A program made the translations under genes and the position numbers. From assembly GCA_030068145.1 (NCBI GenBank), contig JAPJBO010000130.1, positions 62,001 to 126,000 of the forward strand: a stretch of 64,000 nucleotides of DNA. The letters run 5' to 3'. Origin of the DNA: Diplonema papillatum (taxonomy: Eukaryota; Euglenozoa; Diplonemea; Diplonemida; Diplonemidae). A model generated the notes under the pieces. The model was given only the letters and a program-made list of their open reading frames with translations, ran no database searches and was not told where the DNA came from. Shown piece after piece: positions 1 through 11,039 of the stretch; the stretch's first letter is position 1; every line of letters begins with the position of its first letter.

Positions 1-457
1 AGGACAGTCCCGAAGAAGCCTCAATAATACCGCCAATAAAAATTGCGCACAGACGTAGAATAAAAGGAAGTTGTCGAAACCGAACAACAACTTCCAACCT
101 TTCAAAAAAAAAAAAAAAAACCAAACTGATCGTCCTTCGGGATCGACGGTAACACAAAGCAAAAAAGAAACAAAAGTCGCCAGTCATCAGAACGACATAT
201 ATCGTCGACCGCACAAAAAGTGCAAACCGAAACACAACGCTGCATCTCCTCGAAGTCGTGCTGACATTACACGGTGGGTCCAGCTACAGAAGCTGGAGCT
301 AAAGCTGGAGTTAATAGGCGGGCACGGGTAGCACCCCCACAGTGCGTGTATGTGCACACCTGGTGCCGCCCGTTTTATTCAAAATCCAGCCGTAGCTCCG
401 GTTTCTGAGGCTGGGCTCCCCCGTGCTCCCCCGTGTAGGATTCCCCCCCGCCCCCGA
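1..457. other. No gene seen
   Basis: Only short open frames broken by homopolymers, with A-runs near 105-120. No protein family, RNA gene or repeat shared with the rest of the window was recognised. Confidence 0.5.
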
Positions 458-527
458 AGAGATTTGATGCTAGCATCAGGTGTGTGTGAGAGGCAGTGTC
501 ATGCTTAACATTAAACCAAGATTTGCG
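458..527 (+). repeat. Dispersed repeat family P, copy 1
   Basis: About 70 bp, repeated with variation near 11553, 12305, 16665 and 25371. The core reads GATGCTAGCATC, followed by a GAGAGGCA box and a run ending in AAACTAAG or close to it. Copies 2 and 4 hold the perfect 16 bp palindrome TTGATGCTAGCATCAA. Confidence 0.7.
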
Positions 528-687
528 CGCAAACCAATGGGAAATAATGGCTGCGTGCGTGCTGCACTTCCTCTCCTGTTTCTCCCGCCCCTCGCCCTTT
601 GAGGCGACGCTTTTGTTTTGGTTCCGAGTTCGTAGGCGGCTGCTGAGGCAGTTCACCCCCCCCTGCAGTGGTTCACACAACATGTCC

Positions 688-903
688 TGCAGGGTCAAAA
701 CCTTTGTGTCTTTTTTAAACGCTCCCGCGGGGCCGATGGCCCCCATTTTTTTTTTCTTTTTTGGAAAAAAAAGAAATTGCTCAACTTCCTCAAAAATTAC
801 TGCAGAGTTTGTTCCAAATTTTAAAATTCAAAACCCCCAATTTTTTTCCGGATTTTTTTTTTTTGGCCATTTCCAAAAAGACACAAGGTTTTGACCCTGC
901 ATG
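688..903. mobile_element. Inverted-repeat element family B (MITE-like), copy 1
   Basis: Both ends carry the same roughly 29 bp terminal inverted repeat; the outer 20 bases are CATGCAGGGTCAAAACCTTG with small variations. A GCGGGGCCGATGG box follows the left end, and the interior is T- and A-rich with no coding capacity. Other copies are at 1468-1679, 27470-27832 and, partly, 57170-57298. This fits a small non-autonomous DNA element; the autonomous partner is not in the window. Confidence 0.75.
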
Positions 904-919
904 ATATGCACGTGGGGCG

Positions 920-1111
920 GCCCAGGGCCACATTCATTGCGAATGTGTTCGTGGCGTCGGTCGCAGGAGTCTTTTTTGGCTAGCCAAAGAGAGTAAAAGA
1001 GAACGAGTGTAAAAGAATGGTGGTAGCACGTACTACCAGACCAGCGGAGGCCACCGCAAAAATATTTCTTGCCGTTTCCTTATCCCTCAAAGCCAGCACC
1101 AATAACAACGA
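920..1111 (-). repeat. Dispersed repeat family C, copy 1
   Basis: About 190 bp shared with 2020-2216 and 9423-9612, and in part with 3811-3848 and 16771-16877. Landmarks are a GGCTAGCC box and the block ACCAGCGGAGGCCACCGC. On the minus strand part of it stays open in one frame in several copies, but that frame resembles no known protein and is probably chance. Confidence 0.7.
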
Positions 1112-1160
1112 CGGTTCACATAACCAGGGGATTGGGCTCCTGGGTTTCAGCCTCGGTCCC

Positions 1161-1364
1161 CTGTACAAAAAATCTCTTGGAAATGCTTGAGGAGACTGCC
1201 AGTTGCTATAGATCAAAGGAGGTAAATGTGCTGTAGCCCACACGAAACACAGGTAAATCTGGGTTTAGTGGCGGGCGTAAGCGTTCAACAAAAAAGACCC
1301 CCTTTGTAGTTGTATTGTTTTCTCCTCCTTCGGAATGAGCACAAGGCAGTCCCTCGAGTATTTT
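1161..1364 (-). mobile_element. SINE-like retroposon family A, copy 1
   Basis: Family A is about 220-235 bp. Read on the minus strand it starts at a block ending CTCGAGGGACTGCCTTG and finishes with TATAC followed by poly(A), seen as a T-run on the plus strand in copies at 17753, 28056 and 36927. A poly(A) tail and no coding capacity point to a non-autonomous retroposon. This copy has a degraded tail. Confidence 0.65.
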
Positions 1365-1467
1365 GCATTTTTGGCAGGGGCCGCACTTTGGATCTGGATC
1401 CGAATCAATCCGAACTTCCCAAAAAGTTCGATCGGGCATAGGGTGAATTGGCTCACGGCTGCGATAC

Positions 1468-1679
1468 CATGCAGGGTCAGAACCTTGTGTCTTTTTTAAA
1501 CGCTCCCGCGGGGCCGATGCCCCCCCCAAAAAAAATATGGAAAAAAATTATGTGCTCAACTTCATCAAAATTACTGCAGTGTTTGTTCCAAAGTTTTAAA
1601 ATTTAAAAACCCCATTTTTTTTCCGGAAAAAAATTGGTTGGCCATTTACCAAAAAGACACAAGGTTTTGACCCTGCATG
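1468..1679. mobile_element. Inverted-repeat element family B, copy 2
   Basis: Same ends as the copy at 688. It is flanked on both sides by ATAC (1464-1467 and 1680-1683), a plausible 4 bp target-site duplication and the clearest one in the family. Confidence 0.75.
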
Positions 1680-1942
1680 ATACACCATCGGAAGCTAGTG
1701 CTAAAACTGGAGCGAAGCAAAAAAACTACCGACAACCCCGAGTTACAACGGACTCGAAGGCGAGGGAGGGAACGCCTCGGGCGGCCACGAGGCGCCCGAA
1801 GCCGACAGGAAACAAAAAGCTCGGGTATCGCACCCGCTTTCCGGGTGTGATTATGCCATCAACACACCCGCCTTGTCCCCGCATACTCCAGCTTCTGAGG
1901 CTGGTTTCCACTGTGTATCCAAGCAGACAGAGGGGCTGACCT

Positions 1943-2006
1943 GTTTTTTTTATTTGTATAAGCCCTGCTTTGTAGGAAATGCTTGAGGAGACTGCCAGCT
2001 GCAAAG
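1943..2006 (-). mobile_element. Retroposon family A, truncated copy 2
   Basis: Only the poly(A)-proximal 60 bases are present, beginning with the T-run and TGTATAAG block. A 5' truncation is typical of target-primed insertion. Confidence 0.6.
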
Positions 2007-2019
2007 GGGATGCTCAAGA

Positions 2020-2216
2020 TGTATGCACGTAGGGCCACATTCATTGCGAATGTGTTCGTGGTGTCGGTCGCAGGAGACTTTTTTGGCTAGCCAAAGAGAG
2101 TAAAAGATTGAAAGAGTACGCACAGTAGTGAGTAGAGAGGAGAACGAGTGTAAAATAATGGAGGTAGGACGGACTACCAGACCAGCGGAGGCCACCACAA
2201 AAATATTTCTTACCTT
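2020..2216 (-). repeat. Dispersed repeat family C, copy 2
   Basis: Closest to copy 1, sharing also the leading block ending GCGAATGTGTTCGTGG. It contains an extra GTACGCACAGTAGTGAG segment also present in the copy at 9423. Confidence 0.7.
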
Positions 2217-3414
2217 TTCCATAGTATGCAAGCAAGTCAATGATTTGCTCATTCTTCGCCTTTTTCGTAAGCAAATAAAGGCGAATAAAAGCCAATCAGC
2301 CAGGTTTCTAGGGGTAAAAGTGATTTTGTCCGGGACAGAGAGAGTCGAAAAACCAGCGTCAAAGCCGGCCAAGCGCAAGAAGGAGGAGTGTGATGAAGGA
2401 GAGGAGGAACCTACAGAGAGTCAGCGGCGCCAGCCTTCTCAGAAATTGTTTCCAGCTGTTTTTTTTGTACATCTCAAACGCTTCTTGTGCGTTTTGCAGG
2501 CAACGTGAGTTTCACACCGTTCGCGCGGATGTGACCTGCCTCGACTTCACACGCTACTCAAAACGAAAATGTTTTTTGCGGGGCCGCAGCCCCACCTGTC
2601 CATGACCACGCTTTGCAACTTGGAGATTGCCCACTCGGACAACTTTGATGGAGTTGTCAATGCACTCCTGCGTGTTCGCTGTCATACCCGGGTTTCGATT
2701 CTTCTTGGCGCTTTATTTCTGTGATTACATCGCCAAATTTCAACCAGATCAGCTGGTTCAAAAGCCGCTTCTGTCGGTGGGGCCCAGGTTGAGCTCTTTT
2801 ACTGGCGATTGTGAATGCGCTGAGTACCCAACCTTCGGTTCTCTAGAAGCTACGTGCATAGCTTCTTCCACGACCAAGATTTCGGCCGCTTCGAGGAAAG
2901 AGACCTGCCGACGGTAGCAGGTTTGCATAAAGTCAAACAGCCCTGATGCGTGGCCTTCTTCACGCTTCGTCCAGCGACTCCGTGCCTAGAAAGCAGAACC
3001 TTGCAGGACAAACCAGGACTGGTGTACGGCGACCTTTTTTCTTGAGAGGGATAAACACGCAGACTTTTTCCCTCAGGTTTTATTGTCGCAAACGAATCAC
3101 CGCGTGCATCGGGCGGCGCCCACAGCACGGAACTAAGCGCCCATGCGGGGCTTCAAGCTCACTAGACAATCGACGCATACCACACGAACGTATCAGGTTA
3201 CCACGCAACGTAAGCACACTCTCCCCGGTAGCTCCGGTTTGCCGCGGCAGCTCTTCCCCAGAGAAGGGAAATAAAACTCGGGTTGGAGGTGGACGGCTCC
3301 TCCGAATGACACGCGGCAATCTCTGCCTTCGCTGTCGCCACGTACCTCCAGATACGCAGCAAAGCCCCTTCTTGTTGTCACCCAACCATATGATTTAAAG
3401 TTCGCCGCGGAATC
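2217..3414. other. No recognisable gene
   Basis: Contains a Lys/Glu-rich open stretch near 2300-2508 in frame with family C and several open frames without ties to a known family. Around 2240-2295 there is an AAGCAAATAAAGGCGAAT block related to 3692-3800. Confidence 0.4.
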
Positions 3415-3580
3415 GTGACCAGCGGATTTCACTGGGTGCCAGCAGCATATCAACCATCCGTCGGCTCGTCCACCAGCCACAAATCCAGCAGAGGTGACCA
3501 GCGGATTTCACTGGGTGCCAGCAGTATATCAACCATCCGTCGGCTCGTCCACCAACCACAAATCCAGCAGAGGTGACCAG
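3415..3580. repeat. 79 bp tandem duplication
   Basis: Two nearly identical 79 bp units start at 3415 and 3494 with GTGACCAGCGGATTTCACTG, and the first bases of a third begin at 3573. Differences are single bases, so the duplication looks recent. Confidence 0.9.
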
Positions 3581-3691
3581 CCCCACGAAAGTATCGCGGA
3601 ATAGGTGCCTGTACCGTCTTTTACTGCGGTTCGCCAAGTAATTGCATCGTTCACTGCACCCCGTGCCACAGCAAACACCATGATTTCCTTT

Positions 3692-3800
3692 GATTTGCTT
3701 TCATTTGCTCGAGCGAATAATAAGCAAATAAAGGCAAATGAAAGCGAATAGTAGGCAAATCTAATTTGCCTTTTCTCAAAAAAGTTGTTTTGCTCATTAT
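3692..3800. repeat. ATTTGC/GCAAAT-rich imperfect palindrome
   Basis: About ten copies of ATTTGC or its complement and of GCGAAT, arranged so that the left part partly reads back as the right. It precedes a fragment of family C (3811-3848). Function unknown. Confidence 0.6.
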
Positions 3801-4200
3801 TTGCATACTATGCTTTTCCTTATCCCTCAAAACCAGCACCAATAACAAGGCGGCCCTGGTAGCAAGCCACGTCGCATTATGACCTGTTCTCTATAATGAA
3901 CTATGGTAATGATGCCTTGCAGGTCCCCTCTTCATCGGAATGAATGCGGCACACCATGCGCATCAGCCCGAAGCAGGCGCTCGCCGTGAGTGCTGCAGCA
4001 TGGAATGACAAGGGATCGATGTTCTCGACTCTTTCATTGGACACACACCCCGAGGAGGAATACTCAGCGACGTTGAGTATCAGCGCGTCTACGACGAACC
4101 GACCTGCGCCCGCCATAGTACGGAGACCGAAATCTCGCCCGTCTTGACCCGACAACAGAATTGGACAAAACCTTCAGCACCAAACACATTGCTCACTTAC

Positions 4201-4253
4201 GGCTGCTGCTTTCGGCAGCTGTTTCTGGCTGCTGCTTTCGGCAGCTGCTTTCT
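4201..4253. repeat. 26 bp tandem duplication
   Basis: GGCTGCTGCTTTCGGCAGCT begins at 4201 and again at 4227. Each unit is itself a short hairpin-like sequence (GCTGC and GCAGC). Confidence 0.85.
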
Positions 4254-4427
4254 ACCCCCGGGCCAGAGAGCTCCCCCCAGGCTCCCGGGCCCAGCAACTC
4301 TCTTTTACACAGTAAGCACCCAGACCCCAGGGCGAGTGATAAGTGTCATCAAAACTCCAAAATATAGCGATCGCGGAAACCCTGGGCGACGGGAGGAAGA
4401 AAGAAGAAATAAAAAGAAAAAGGCCGC

Positions 4428-4798
4428 ACCAGGTCCAGGAACGTGACGGCTTGCAAAGCTTGAGTCGAAAGCAGCACACAGTGCTACAACCCCGTCTGCC
4501 CTGTCCTGTGGCTGACCGTCTCTACGAGCTTGCGTTCAGCGCGAGCGCCGTCCAGGAACGTGACGGTCAACCACAGCTTGCAAAGCTTGAGTCGGAGGCA
4601 GCACAGTGCCACAACCCCGTCCGCTCTGCCCTGCGGCTGACCGTCTCGACGAGCTTGTGTTCAGCGCGACAAGGTGCGCCAAGCCTTGATGCTTTAGTTT
4701 GGGAAATCGGTAGCCACTTGACCCGTAGGTCCGTGGCTCTGCAGTACCGCCGAACACGTGAAGCTTGGCTCCCGTGTAGCAGGCCTTCCCTGGTACCT
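4428..4798 (+). repeat. Dispersed repeat family G with internal duplication
   Basis: Two 117 bp units start at about 4435 and 4552 with CCAGGAACGTGACGG, followed by a unique 3' part ending near a GGTACC site. A single-unit copy lies inverted at 43788-44042 inside the intron of RPL4 copy 2. No coding function recognised. Confidence 0.8.
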
Positions 4799-5094
4799 AA
4801 GGATGCGAGGAAAACATAAAAAAAAGACACCACTCTGCACGTCCCAAGCGTCGGAAACTAACAAATGCCCATCATTTCTAAAGCAAACAACCGCCGTGCG
4901 GCGGGCACAGTCCACCCCTGGGTGGGCTATCGTCGAGAAAAAAAAAAGAGAAAGAAAAAAGAAAGCCAAACCGAGCAACACCTCCGCCGGTAGAGAAAAC
5001 CTGCCAAAAGGACTCAACCACCTGCGGGGGAGGTCGACGGGGTCGGCCCTTGCTTTCGTTGAGGAACCGTACGCCGCAAGAGTAGGACTTGGGG

Positions 5095-5305
5095 TCCTGT
5101 GACGGCTGAGTGCACACCAAAGCAGGGCTGCATCCTCGTGTTGTAGCCGTGTTGTGTATAAGGCTTCGTAGGGGCCTGGTCAACCACCTCATCACTATAG
5201 GGCACAAACCTTTCTCGACAGTGATTGGACAGTCGGGATTGCCGGGGGCGGTCTCCATGAAGAAGATAATTGTAAAACAAGACCTGCCCCCTGCGCCTGC
5301 TGTCT
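5095..5305 (-). repeat. Dispersed repeat family H, copy 1
   Basis: About 210 bp, repeated at 24893-25110 and partly at 56083-56220. In copies 1 and 2 the minus strand encodes a similar peptide with CPITVEK, then PTKPYTQHGYNTRMQPC in one frame or another. In copy 2 this includes C-x2-C, a later H and a later C, which could be a degraded zinc-binding motif. Probably the remnant of a repeated coding sequence. Confidence 0.6.
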
Positions 5306-5344
5306 CCGGCTTGGTATGGGCCCGTAGGACAGTTTTACATGCCC

Positions 5345-5410
5345 CTTTTTCTCCAACAAAACCCCGGAGACTTTAAACCCCGGAGTATCAAGCGAACGTC
5401 ATTCTAAAAA
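5345..5410 (+). promoter_or_regulatory. Box F, a repeated upstream-type motif
   Basis: Box F is about 60 bp. Its best form has GGTCACCCGG, then TTTAAA with CCCCGGAGT, then TCAAGCGAACTTTCACTC. It recurs around 10047, 11990, 16355, 16495, 17272, 17445, 19996, 20712 and seven times from 50211 to 52940. In two contexts it lies directly upstream of an ATG. No gene follows this copy. Confidence 0.4.
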
Positions 5411-6021
5411 TCCTACACTTCCACAGAAACAAATGACTGATCTTGTTTGGTGAAGATCCGCGCTCCTGCCGGAGCTTTGCTCGGGATTGGCTGAATTAAG
5501 CACCTAATTTCCACTTTGATGTCACATCCTTGTTTTGCTACTATCCGTTTGGTATGAGGGAAAACGCCAAATGAAATTGTGACACGTACCCAACTCCTGC
5601 AGAAATCTGATGTTTGGGATTGGAACGACACCAACACACTGACCATTTTGACCGCACTCCTCTGAACCCAATTTCTGGTGGTGGTGGGGAGTGGATTCTC
5701 CTGCACACAAACAAAGGGTCCTACTCGGGCGGCTCCGTTTCCTCATTTGCAAAAAAAAAAAAAAAACGTTGGGAAATATTGCCATAATGCTAATGATCAA
5801 AAGACAAAGAACGTTATCCCGTTCACACCGAGCCGCATTGTGATCCCGCAAGCAGTGCCGAGCATCACCCAAATGCCGACGCTGCCTACAAATAATTGCA
5901 ATGTGGCACGGAAACAACTAGCGACACTTCGGAGAGTACGGTAGGGTTGCACCACGTGCTGGTCGGGCTTTTGTCATATGACGAGTATCCCGCGAGAATG
6001 TCTCTTCGGCAAACCCACATA
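5411..6021. other. No recognisable gene
   Basis: Short open frames only. Around 5828-5910 there is a block related to 11240-11330, starting CGAGCCGCAT. An A-run is at 5750-5765. Confidence 0.4.
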
Positions 6022-6239
6022 GTGCGTTGCTCAGGGTAGTCGAAGGCCTGACAATCACACTATTGCAACAAATTGGGTGGTGACCCCTCCGAACAGTCTC
6101 CCTGGCCCTGGCCCACGCCTGATGCCGCAACCCCTTAACGCGGGCGGCGGCGCTTTGGCATGAGCCAGGAACCTCAAGGGGAGCAGCGCGAGAGGCATCA
6201 TCCACGCTTCAAAGGCCCACACACTACTGCAACAAATTG
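6022..6239 (+). mobile_element. 3' end fragment of the RNase H retrotransposon
   Basis: A 50 bp module ending GCAACAAATT (6022-6072) is followed by about 165 bp identical to the 3' end of the retrotransposon at 6240-7960, including the GGTGGTGACCCCTCCGAAC box and the terminal CACACTACTGCAACAAATT. It therefore looks like an older, strongly 5'-truncated insertion directly abutting the next one. Confidence 0.7.
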
Positions 6240-7960
6240 GCGGCCGATGCAGCTGATGTGCGTCGAGATCCTGCTCGGGAGGCAGCGGGCCGACGGCATC
6301 CTCGAGCAGGACTGCCGGCGCAAGGAGCTCAAGGTGTCGACATATCCGTGGGGGTGGGAGCCGCAACGGCCGACGGCCAGCCAGACCATCAACGTCGACG
6401 GGCGCGGCCGGACCGCAACGCATGGAAGGACACCCACGAGATGCTCCTGGCGCTGGCAGAATGGTGCTCGACGAAGCGGTGGTCCGAAACCGGCAAGGAG
6501 GCCTCCATCTCGTATTTCGAGCTCGCTGTCGATTTTGAGCTGCACAGCGGCCTGACCCTCACGCCGGCCGGCACACAGCGGAGGCAGGAGAACATCGCGC
6601 AGCGGCAGCCGAAGGAGCGCTGGACCGTGGCGGACACGCTGCCGGGAGAGGAGACGGCGGCGTTCTTCGACGGCGGCAGTCGGGGGAACGGGACCAACGG
6701 CGCGGTCGCGGGAGCCGGGGCGGTCTTCTACGACAAAGGCGTCAAGCAGTGGGAAGTTGAGAAGCCCATCGCCGGGAGAGCGACGAACAACGTGGCGGAA
6801 TACGTCGGGTTCGTCAGCGTGTTGGCGAGGTTGCTGCGGGACCCCGTGCCGCCGACACCCCGCACCATCGTCGTCAAGGGCGACAGCGAACTGGTCATTG
6901 GTCAGATAAAGGGCACGAAGAGGTGCAACGAAACACTCCGGCGATACTACGACCAGGCGCAGAACCTGTTGGCGAAGCTGCACGACCGACGGACGACGAT
7001 CGAGCCGGTGCACATTCCTCGCGAGCTCAACAAGGATGCGGACGAACTGTCCAACCGCGCCATGGACACCGCACAGCGACAGGCGGCACAGGCCTACAGC
7101 GACTCGGCGACCGCGAAAGGGTGGGCGATGAGGACCGCGCTGAGCAGGTTGGGCAAGATTGCGCGCGTGAAAGCCGTCCACCCGGCCCTCGAGATGCGCG
7201 TCAACCACCTCACCAGCCTCGGGGGACCCATCCTCCATGGCCTCAACAAACGGCCGCAGATCAACAACCGGGAGGCCTTCGAAGCGGTGATGCGGGCGTT
7301 CGAAGTCGCCGCCGTACGGCACGTGCCCAAAAAGATGGCGAACAAAGGACGGGGCGACCAGGGCGGCCACTGGGAGAAGGCGGGTGTCCTGACCGGCAGC
7401 TTCCGACCCCAGGCCCATTACCCACGGGGGTGGCAACACAGCGGCGAGAAGTGGAAGGCACGGGCAAGACACGACCGGGCGACGCACCGTCGCGCACGCG
7501 GCGGCGGCAGCCGCCACCTTTGGGACGTCCTAGCGAACGCCGAGAAGAAGAAAGCCGACGCGCAACGGGCGGGGTGCAGACCGGGATCGTCAACCAACCG
7601 CCCGACAGCGGCTGCAGCGGCAGCAACAGCGGCAGTGACATCGACAGCGGCGACGTCGCGAGGACGCACGGAAGGACCCGCGGCACAGCACCAGTCCATT
7701 CCCCACGCGGGGGGAGATGGCCGTGGAACCCTCCCCCGGGATGACGAAGGCCGGGGAGAGCCGGGGGCAGTGAAGTAACGAAGCCCGCGAACGGTGGGTG
7801 GTGACCCCTCCGAACAGTCTCCCTGGCCCTGGCCCACGCCTGATGCCGCAACCCCTTAACCCGGGCGGCGGCGCTTTGGCATGAGCCAGGAACCTCAAGG
7901 GGAGCAGCGCGAGAGGCATCATCCACGCTTCAAAGGCCCACACACTAGTGCAACAAATTT
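6240..7960 (+). mobile_element. 5'-truncated non-LTR retrotransposon with RNase H domain
   Basis: The element starts abruptly inside a coding region, directly after the GCAACAAATT terminus of another copy. It carries the C-terminal part of its protein and ends with a 165 bp 3' region finishing in GCAACAAATT. No reverse transcriptase is present, as expected if the 5' part was lost at insertion. The 165 bp ends at 6073 and 7797 resemble direct terminal repeats. However, solo and tandem copies at 20291-20619 and 45918-46081 show that they are repeated 3' ends, not LTRs. Confidence 0.65.
6241..7778 (+). pseudogene. Retrotransposon C-terminal protein with RNase H, frameshifted
   Basis: From 6237 an ATG-started frame of 513 codons contains a full RNase H fold. 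The acidic residues are D145 (FFDGGSRGN), E188 (NNVAEY), D216 (KGDSELV) and D269 (NKDADELS), with H259 in the HIPRELN loop. RNase H removes the RNA strand of RNA:DNA hybrids during retrotransposition. Just upstream, ISYFELAVDFELHSG (about 91-105) resembles the linker found C-terminal to the polymerase in some non-LTR elements; this is from family memory, not a search. The true upstream frame differs: codons up to about 6401 read in another frame ending QTINVDG. The inverted copy at 46183-47156 has one extra T there (GACGGTGCGCGG against GACGGGCGCGG), which restores one frame, with INVDGARPDRNAW in phase. Copy 1 has therefore lost a base near 6402 and cannot make the full protein. The Pro/Arg-rich tail after residue 400 is low complexity. 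Confidence 0.7.
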
Positions 7961-9422
7961 CCAACCTACATTTGGCTGAGAACACTCGTGTTCTTGTCAT
8001 CATAGTAGTAGTATGTCAACGCACGTGGTTCAAAATTGGCTCGGGATGCAGCTTCCTCCGGTAGAGAGACGCGCCGAGAGGAATCGACTTTCGAACCGCG
8101 AAATGTCATCGGAAACCATCTTTGGTCGACGGCACGACCCCCGGAATTTCTCAGACGATGGGTTCAGGTGGAATTCGTTCGTGATCAGAGAGGGCCCCAA
8201 CTCGGGCGGCTCAGTTTCCTCATGACATCATTTTGTGCCGCGGCTCGAAAGAAAAGAGAGATAATAAAGAAAGAAAGAAGAAACTTTAACCAGGGGATTA
8301 GTTTTCCGTTGCAGATGTAGACCGTCGGTCTAAATCTGCAAACCGGACTTGGCCGGGGGAAAAAAAAGAATGTTCAAAAAACGGTGTTCGAAGTAAATAC
8401 TTACAAACATGGCTAGCCGTAGTTAAAGTGTATAAGCATACCTACTACCCTCATACCACCCGCCTCACAGCCTCAATGGTCAACCGGAGACCCTAAAACA
8501 CCGAACCTCTAAACCACAATAAACGCTAAATATAGGCGAGGGGTGTGGTGTTAGTAGCAGTGCTGAAGGTGCTGGAAGGCTGCTGAGCCTCTGCTTCTGA
8601 GACCCAGCCGCTGCCGTTCAGATGTATTCAGCTTCGGGTCGGCAGGTTGCAGCTACCACCGGACCGGGCCCTTAGTCTGTTGCCGGGGAGGAAAATAAAG
8701 AATGTTCTCCTTCCAATCGAGAAGACCCGCCCGCGGATTCGAAGTAGCTCTGTTATTCACCGATACCAAAATAGTTGTTTTTTCTCGCACTCGTTTTTTT
8801 TTTTTTTTTTCCCCCTTCTCCAGACCGCTACTCGAGCACCCGTAGGGGCGCTTGTGTGGCAATCTGCAAAAACCGAGTGCGAGAAGCCAGCTCCTCGAGG
8901 TTTAACAAGTTTGCTTCGCTGCCGCATCACCTGACTTTTCTGCCTCCCAGAAAGCTACGCATGGGGGGGGGTCGGGGAAGGTTTGTTGATTGTTGATGTG
9001 AAGAGCATGCTTGCACCACTGGAAGGACGTTTGCGGCACGGTCGCAGAGCGAAACGATGTAAAGACCACAGCATTGCGTGGCGGCCTGAGATGACCCCCC
9101 CTCAGGCGACACCACGTTTTTAACCATACTTTAATTGGTGATTCACGTAGAAAACGTTACTTCAACAGCAGCTGGGTCGTTGCTGTCATGCATAAAGTCC
9201 TGCGCAAATCAGTGCGCATTGTCGCCATGGCGAAGAAAGATGCCACCAAAGCAGCCCGACTGGCTTCGAAGCACCCTGCTCTCCACGCCAGAGCGAAAGG
9301 CCGTAACCCCGCCAAAACGCGTTAGGGGGCACCTCAAAGCTTCACGACGAAATGACACGTCAACCGAAACGAGTCCAGCCCCCTCCCCGAAGACACTACG
9401 CCCAACCAGACTCACACCGCCG
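7961..9422. other. No recognisable gene; a box F variant near 8470-8535
   Basis: At 8470-8535 a variant of box F (GGTCAACCGGAGACC, then AAAACACCGAACCTCTAA) matches 21333-21385, and the similarity continues for about 100 bp. T-run at 8796-8810. A short block at 9085-9125 resembles the right end of inverted-repeat family S. Confidence 0.45.
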
Positions 9423-9612
9423 TCGGTCGGAGGAGTCTTTTTCGGCTAGCCAAAGAGAGTAAACGGGTGAAAGAGTACGTACAGTAGTGAGTAGAGAAGA
9501 GAACGAGCGCAAAAGAATGGAGGTAGCACGGACTACCAGACCAGCGGAGGCCACCGCAAAAAGACTTCTTACCTTTTCCTTATCCCTCAAAACCAGCACC
9601 AATAACAACGAC
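9423..9612 (-). repeat. Dispersed repeat family C, copy 3
   Basis: Nearly full length, from GGAGTCTTTTTCGGCTAGCC to the CCAGCACCAATAACAACGAC block. It is followed within 40 bp by family E. Confidence 0.7.
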
Positions 9613-9650
9613 CTCCCCGAAGACTCTACGCTCAACCAGACTTACCCCGC

Positions 9651-9775
9651 CGTCCTGTCTGCAGACACTCAGGTTCGGTGCTGATGATGGTCCACCTTAA
9701 AGGACCGAAACACGGCGCAGACGGGACCAGTGCGGTGTTGATCACATATTCGTCCCAAGCACGTTCTTGCAATTC
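9651..9775 (+). repeat. Dispersed repeat family E, copy 1
   Basis: Family E is about 160 bp: a CTGTCTGCAGACACTCAGG start, GGACCGAAACACGGCGCAGA in the middle, and CAAGCACGTTCTTGCAA at the end, commonly followed by a C-run. Copies lie at 11815, 18483, 18833, 21762 (interrupted), 27268 (partial) and 27903, all in the same orientation. Not recognised as a known transposon class. Confidence 0.75.
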
Positions 9776-10046
9776 CCCCAAAACTCAACGCCTACCCGAA
9801 GACTTTGAAAATACCGACTTTCTAAGTGACAGCTGGCATCCTTTCAGTGGGGCGGTAACAACACTAGAATCCGGAACTGCCGTGCGCGTGGAGGGAAAGC
9901 CGCCATCGCGCGAAAAAAAAGAATGACAAGCAAAATAGCCCCGAAATTGGCTCGCCAAGAACAGCAACGCGAGTTCTTGCAAACCCCCCCCCCCCCCCCC
10001 ACAGCCCTCCCGTAATTAGTTGTAAAAGAACCCATTCCGCAAAGAT

Positions 10047-10108
10047 CTCAACGGTCACCCGGAGACTGCAAAATCTCGGAATCTCAAGCACTTTAACTCC
10101 AAAGGTAC
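10047..10108 (+). promoter_or_regulatory. Box F copy
   Basis: Reads GGTCACCCGGAGACTG, then CGGAATCTCAAGCACTTTAA. No convincing gene follows. Confidence 0.35.
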
Positions 10109-11039
10109 GTAACTCTCGAGGACGCAGAAGTCAGTTGCGTCAGACAGCAGTACAGCATTTAGGAAAACACATCAAAACAATCCGAAAAGCTGAAAAGCAA
10201 GAACCGCCGAGCAAGGGAGAACATCGGTACCTACCCCCCCGTGTAATTGACACCTATTTTCGTAATTTTCCCACAAGTGTCCCAATCTCAAGCGCTAGTG
10301 TACTTCTATTGTGGCACTGTGCCACCTGTACCTAACAGAGCGAGCCCGGACACCCAAGTTCGTGCAGTGTGTCAATCCAGTGGTGCTCTCATTGGTACAT
10401 GTCCATTTACCTAAACGCGTGTATTTGAGACACCCCGCCCTCAGCCCCAAAAGTGTCTCAAATACAAGCGTTTTCTGCTGTCTCAATTACACGGGGGAGG
10501 GTAGGTAGCCTTGAGAGCCCGCCTCTGTTGTTCCCGAACTCTGGCGTTACACCGCCTCCAGAGGTTAACCTGGAGGAGACTTGCAACCAACTGGCCTCTT
10601 GAAATGAGGAACTCTCCGGTATTTGGCAAATTTGGACGGGGAGAACATACTCCTCGACGAGAACTGGTGTGATCCACCAGTAGAAAACCTTTACTCCCGT
10701 GAACTGACGAAGCACTTCCCAAATAGCACCCCACGTACACCCCAAATAGGGTAAAATGGCAATTTTCTGGCGATTTTTTCTTTTGTTTTGCATGTAGTAC
10801 TTCCCGTGAACTTCCCAAGTACTTCCCAAGTACTTCCCAAGTACACCCCTTGTACGCCCAAGTAAGGCCACCGGATCACACCAAAACCGGTGGAGCGGCC
10901 TCGGAATGGAGTTGCGCCACTTCCCCCCACCCTCTTCGGCACCTTGCACGTGTCACTTTGAACCAAGAAAGGTAGAAAGAGGAGCAGCGGCATTACTAGC
11001 GATGGGGTAAAAGCAGATTGATTTGCCCAAACAACCCAA
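10109..11039. other. No gene; short 10-12 bp tandem repeat
   Basis: At about 10797-10850 an ACTTCCCAAGT-type unit is repeated four to five times. The surroundings have open frames only because they lack stops by composition. Confidence 0.5.

Noticed and set aside
6198..7517. 439-codon minus-strand frame over the RNase H retrotransposon, and its counterpart at 46081-47193
   Set aside because: Antisense of a GC-rich coding region; it lacks any motif, while the plus-strand frame has all RNase H residues.
6073..7960. 165 bp repeats as LTRs of an LTR retrotransposon
   Set aside because: The same 165 bp occurs alone, in tandem and inverted with the same GCAACAAATT end, and the left one is joined to an ORF already missing its 5' part. 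Repeated 3' ends explain this better.
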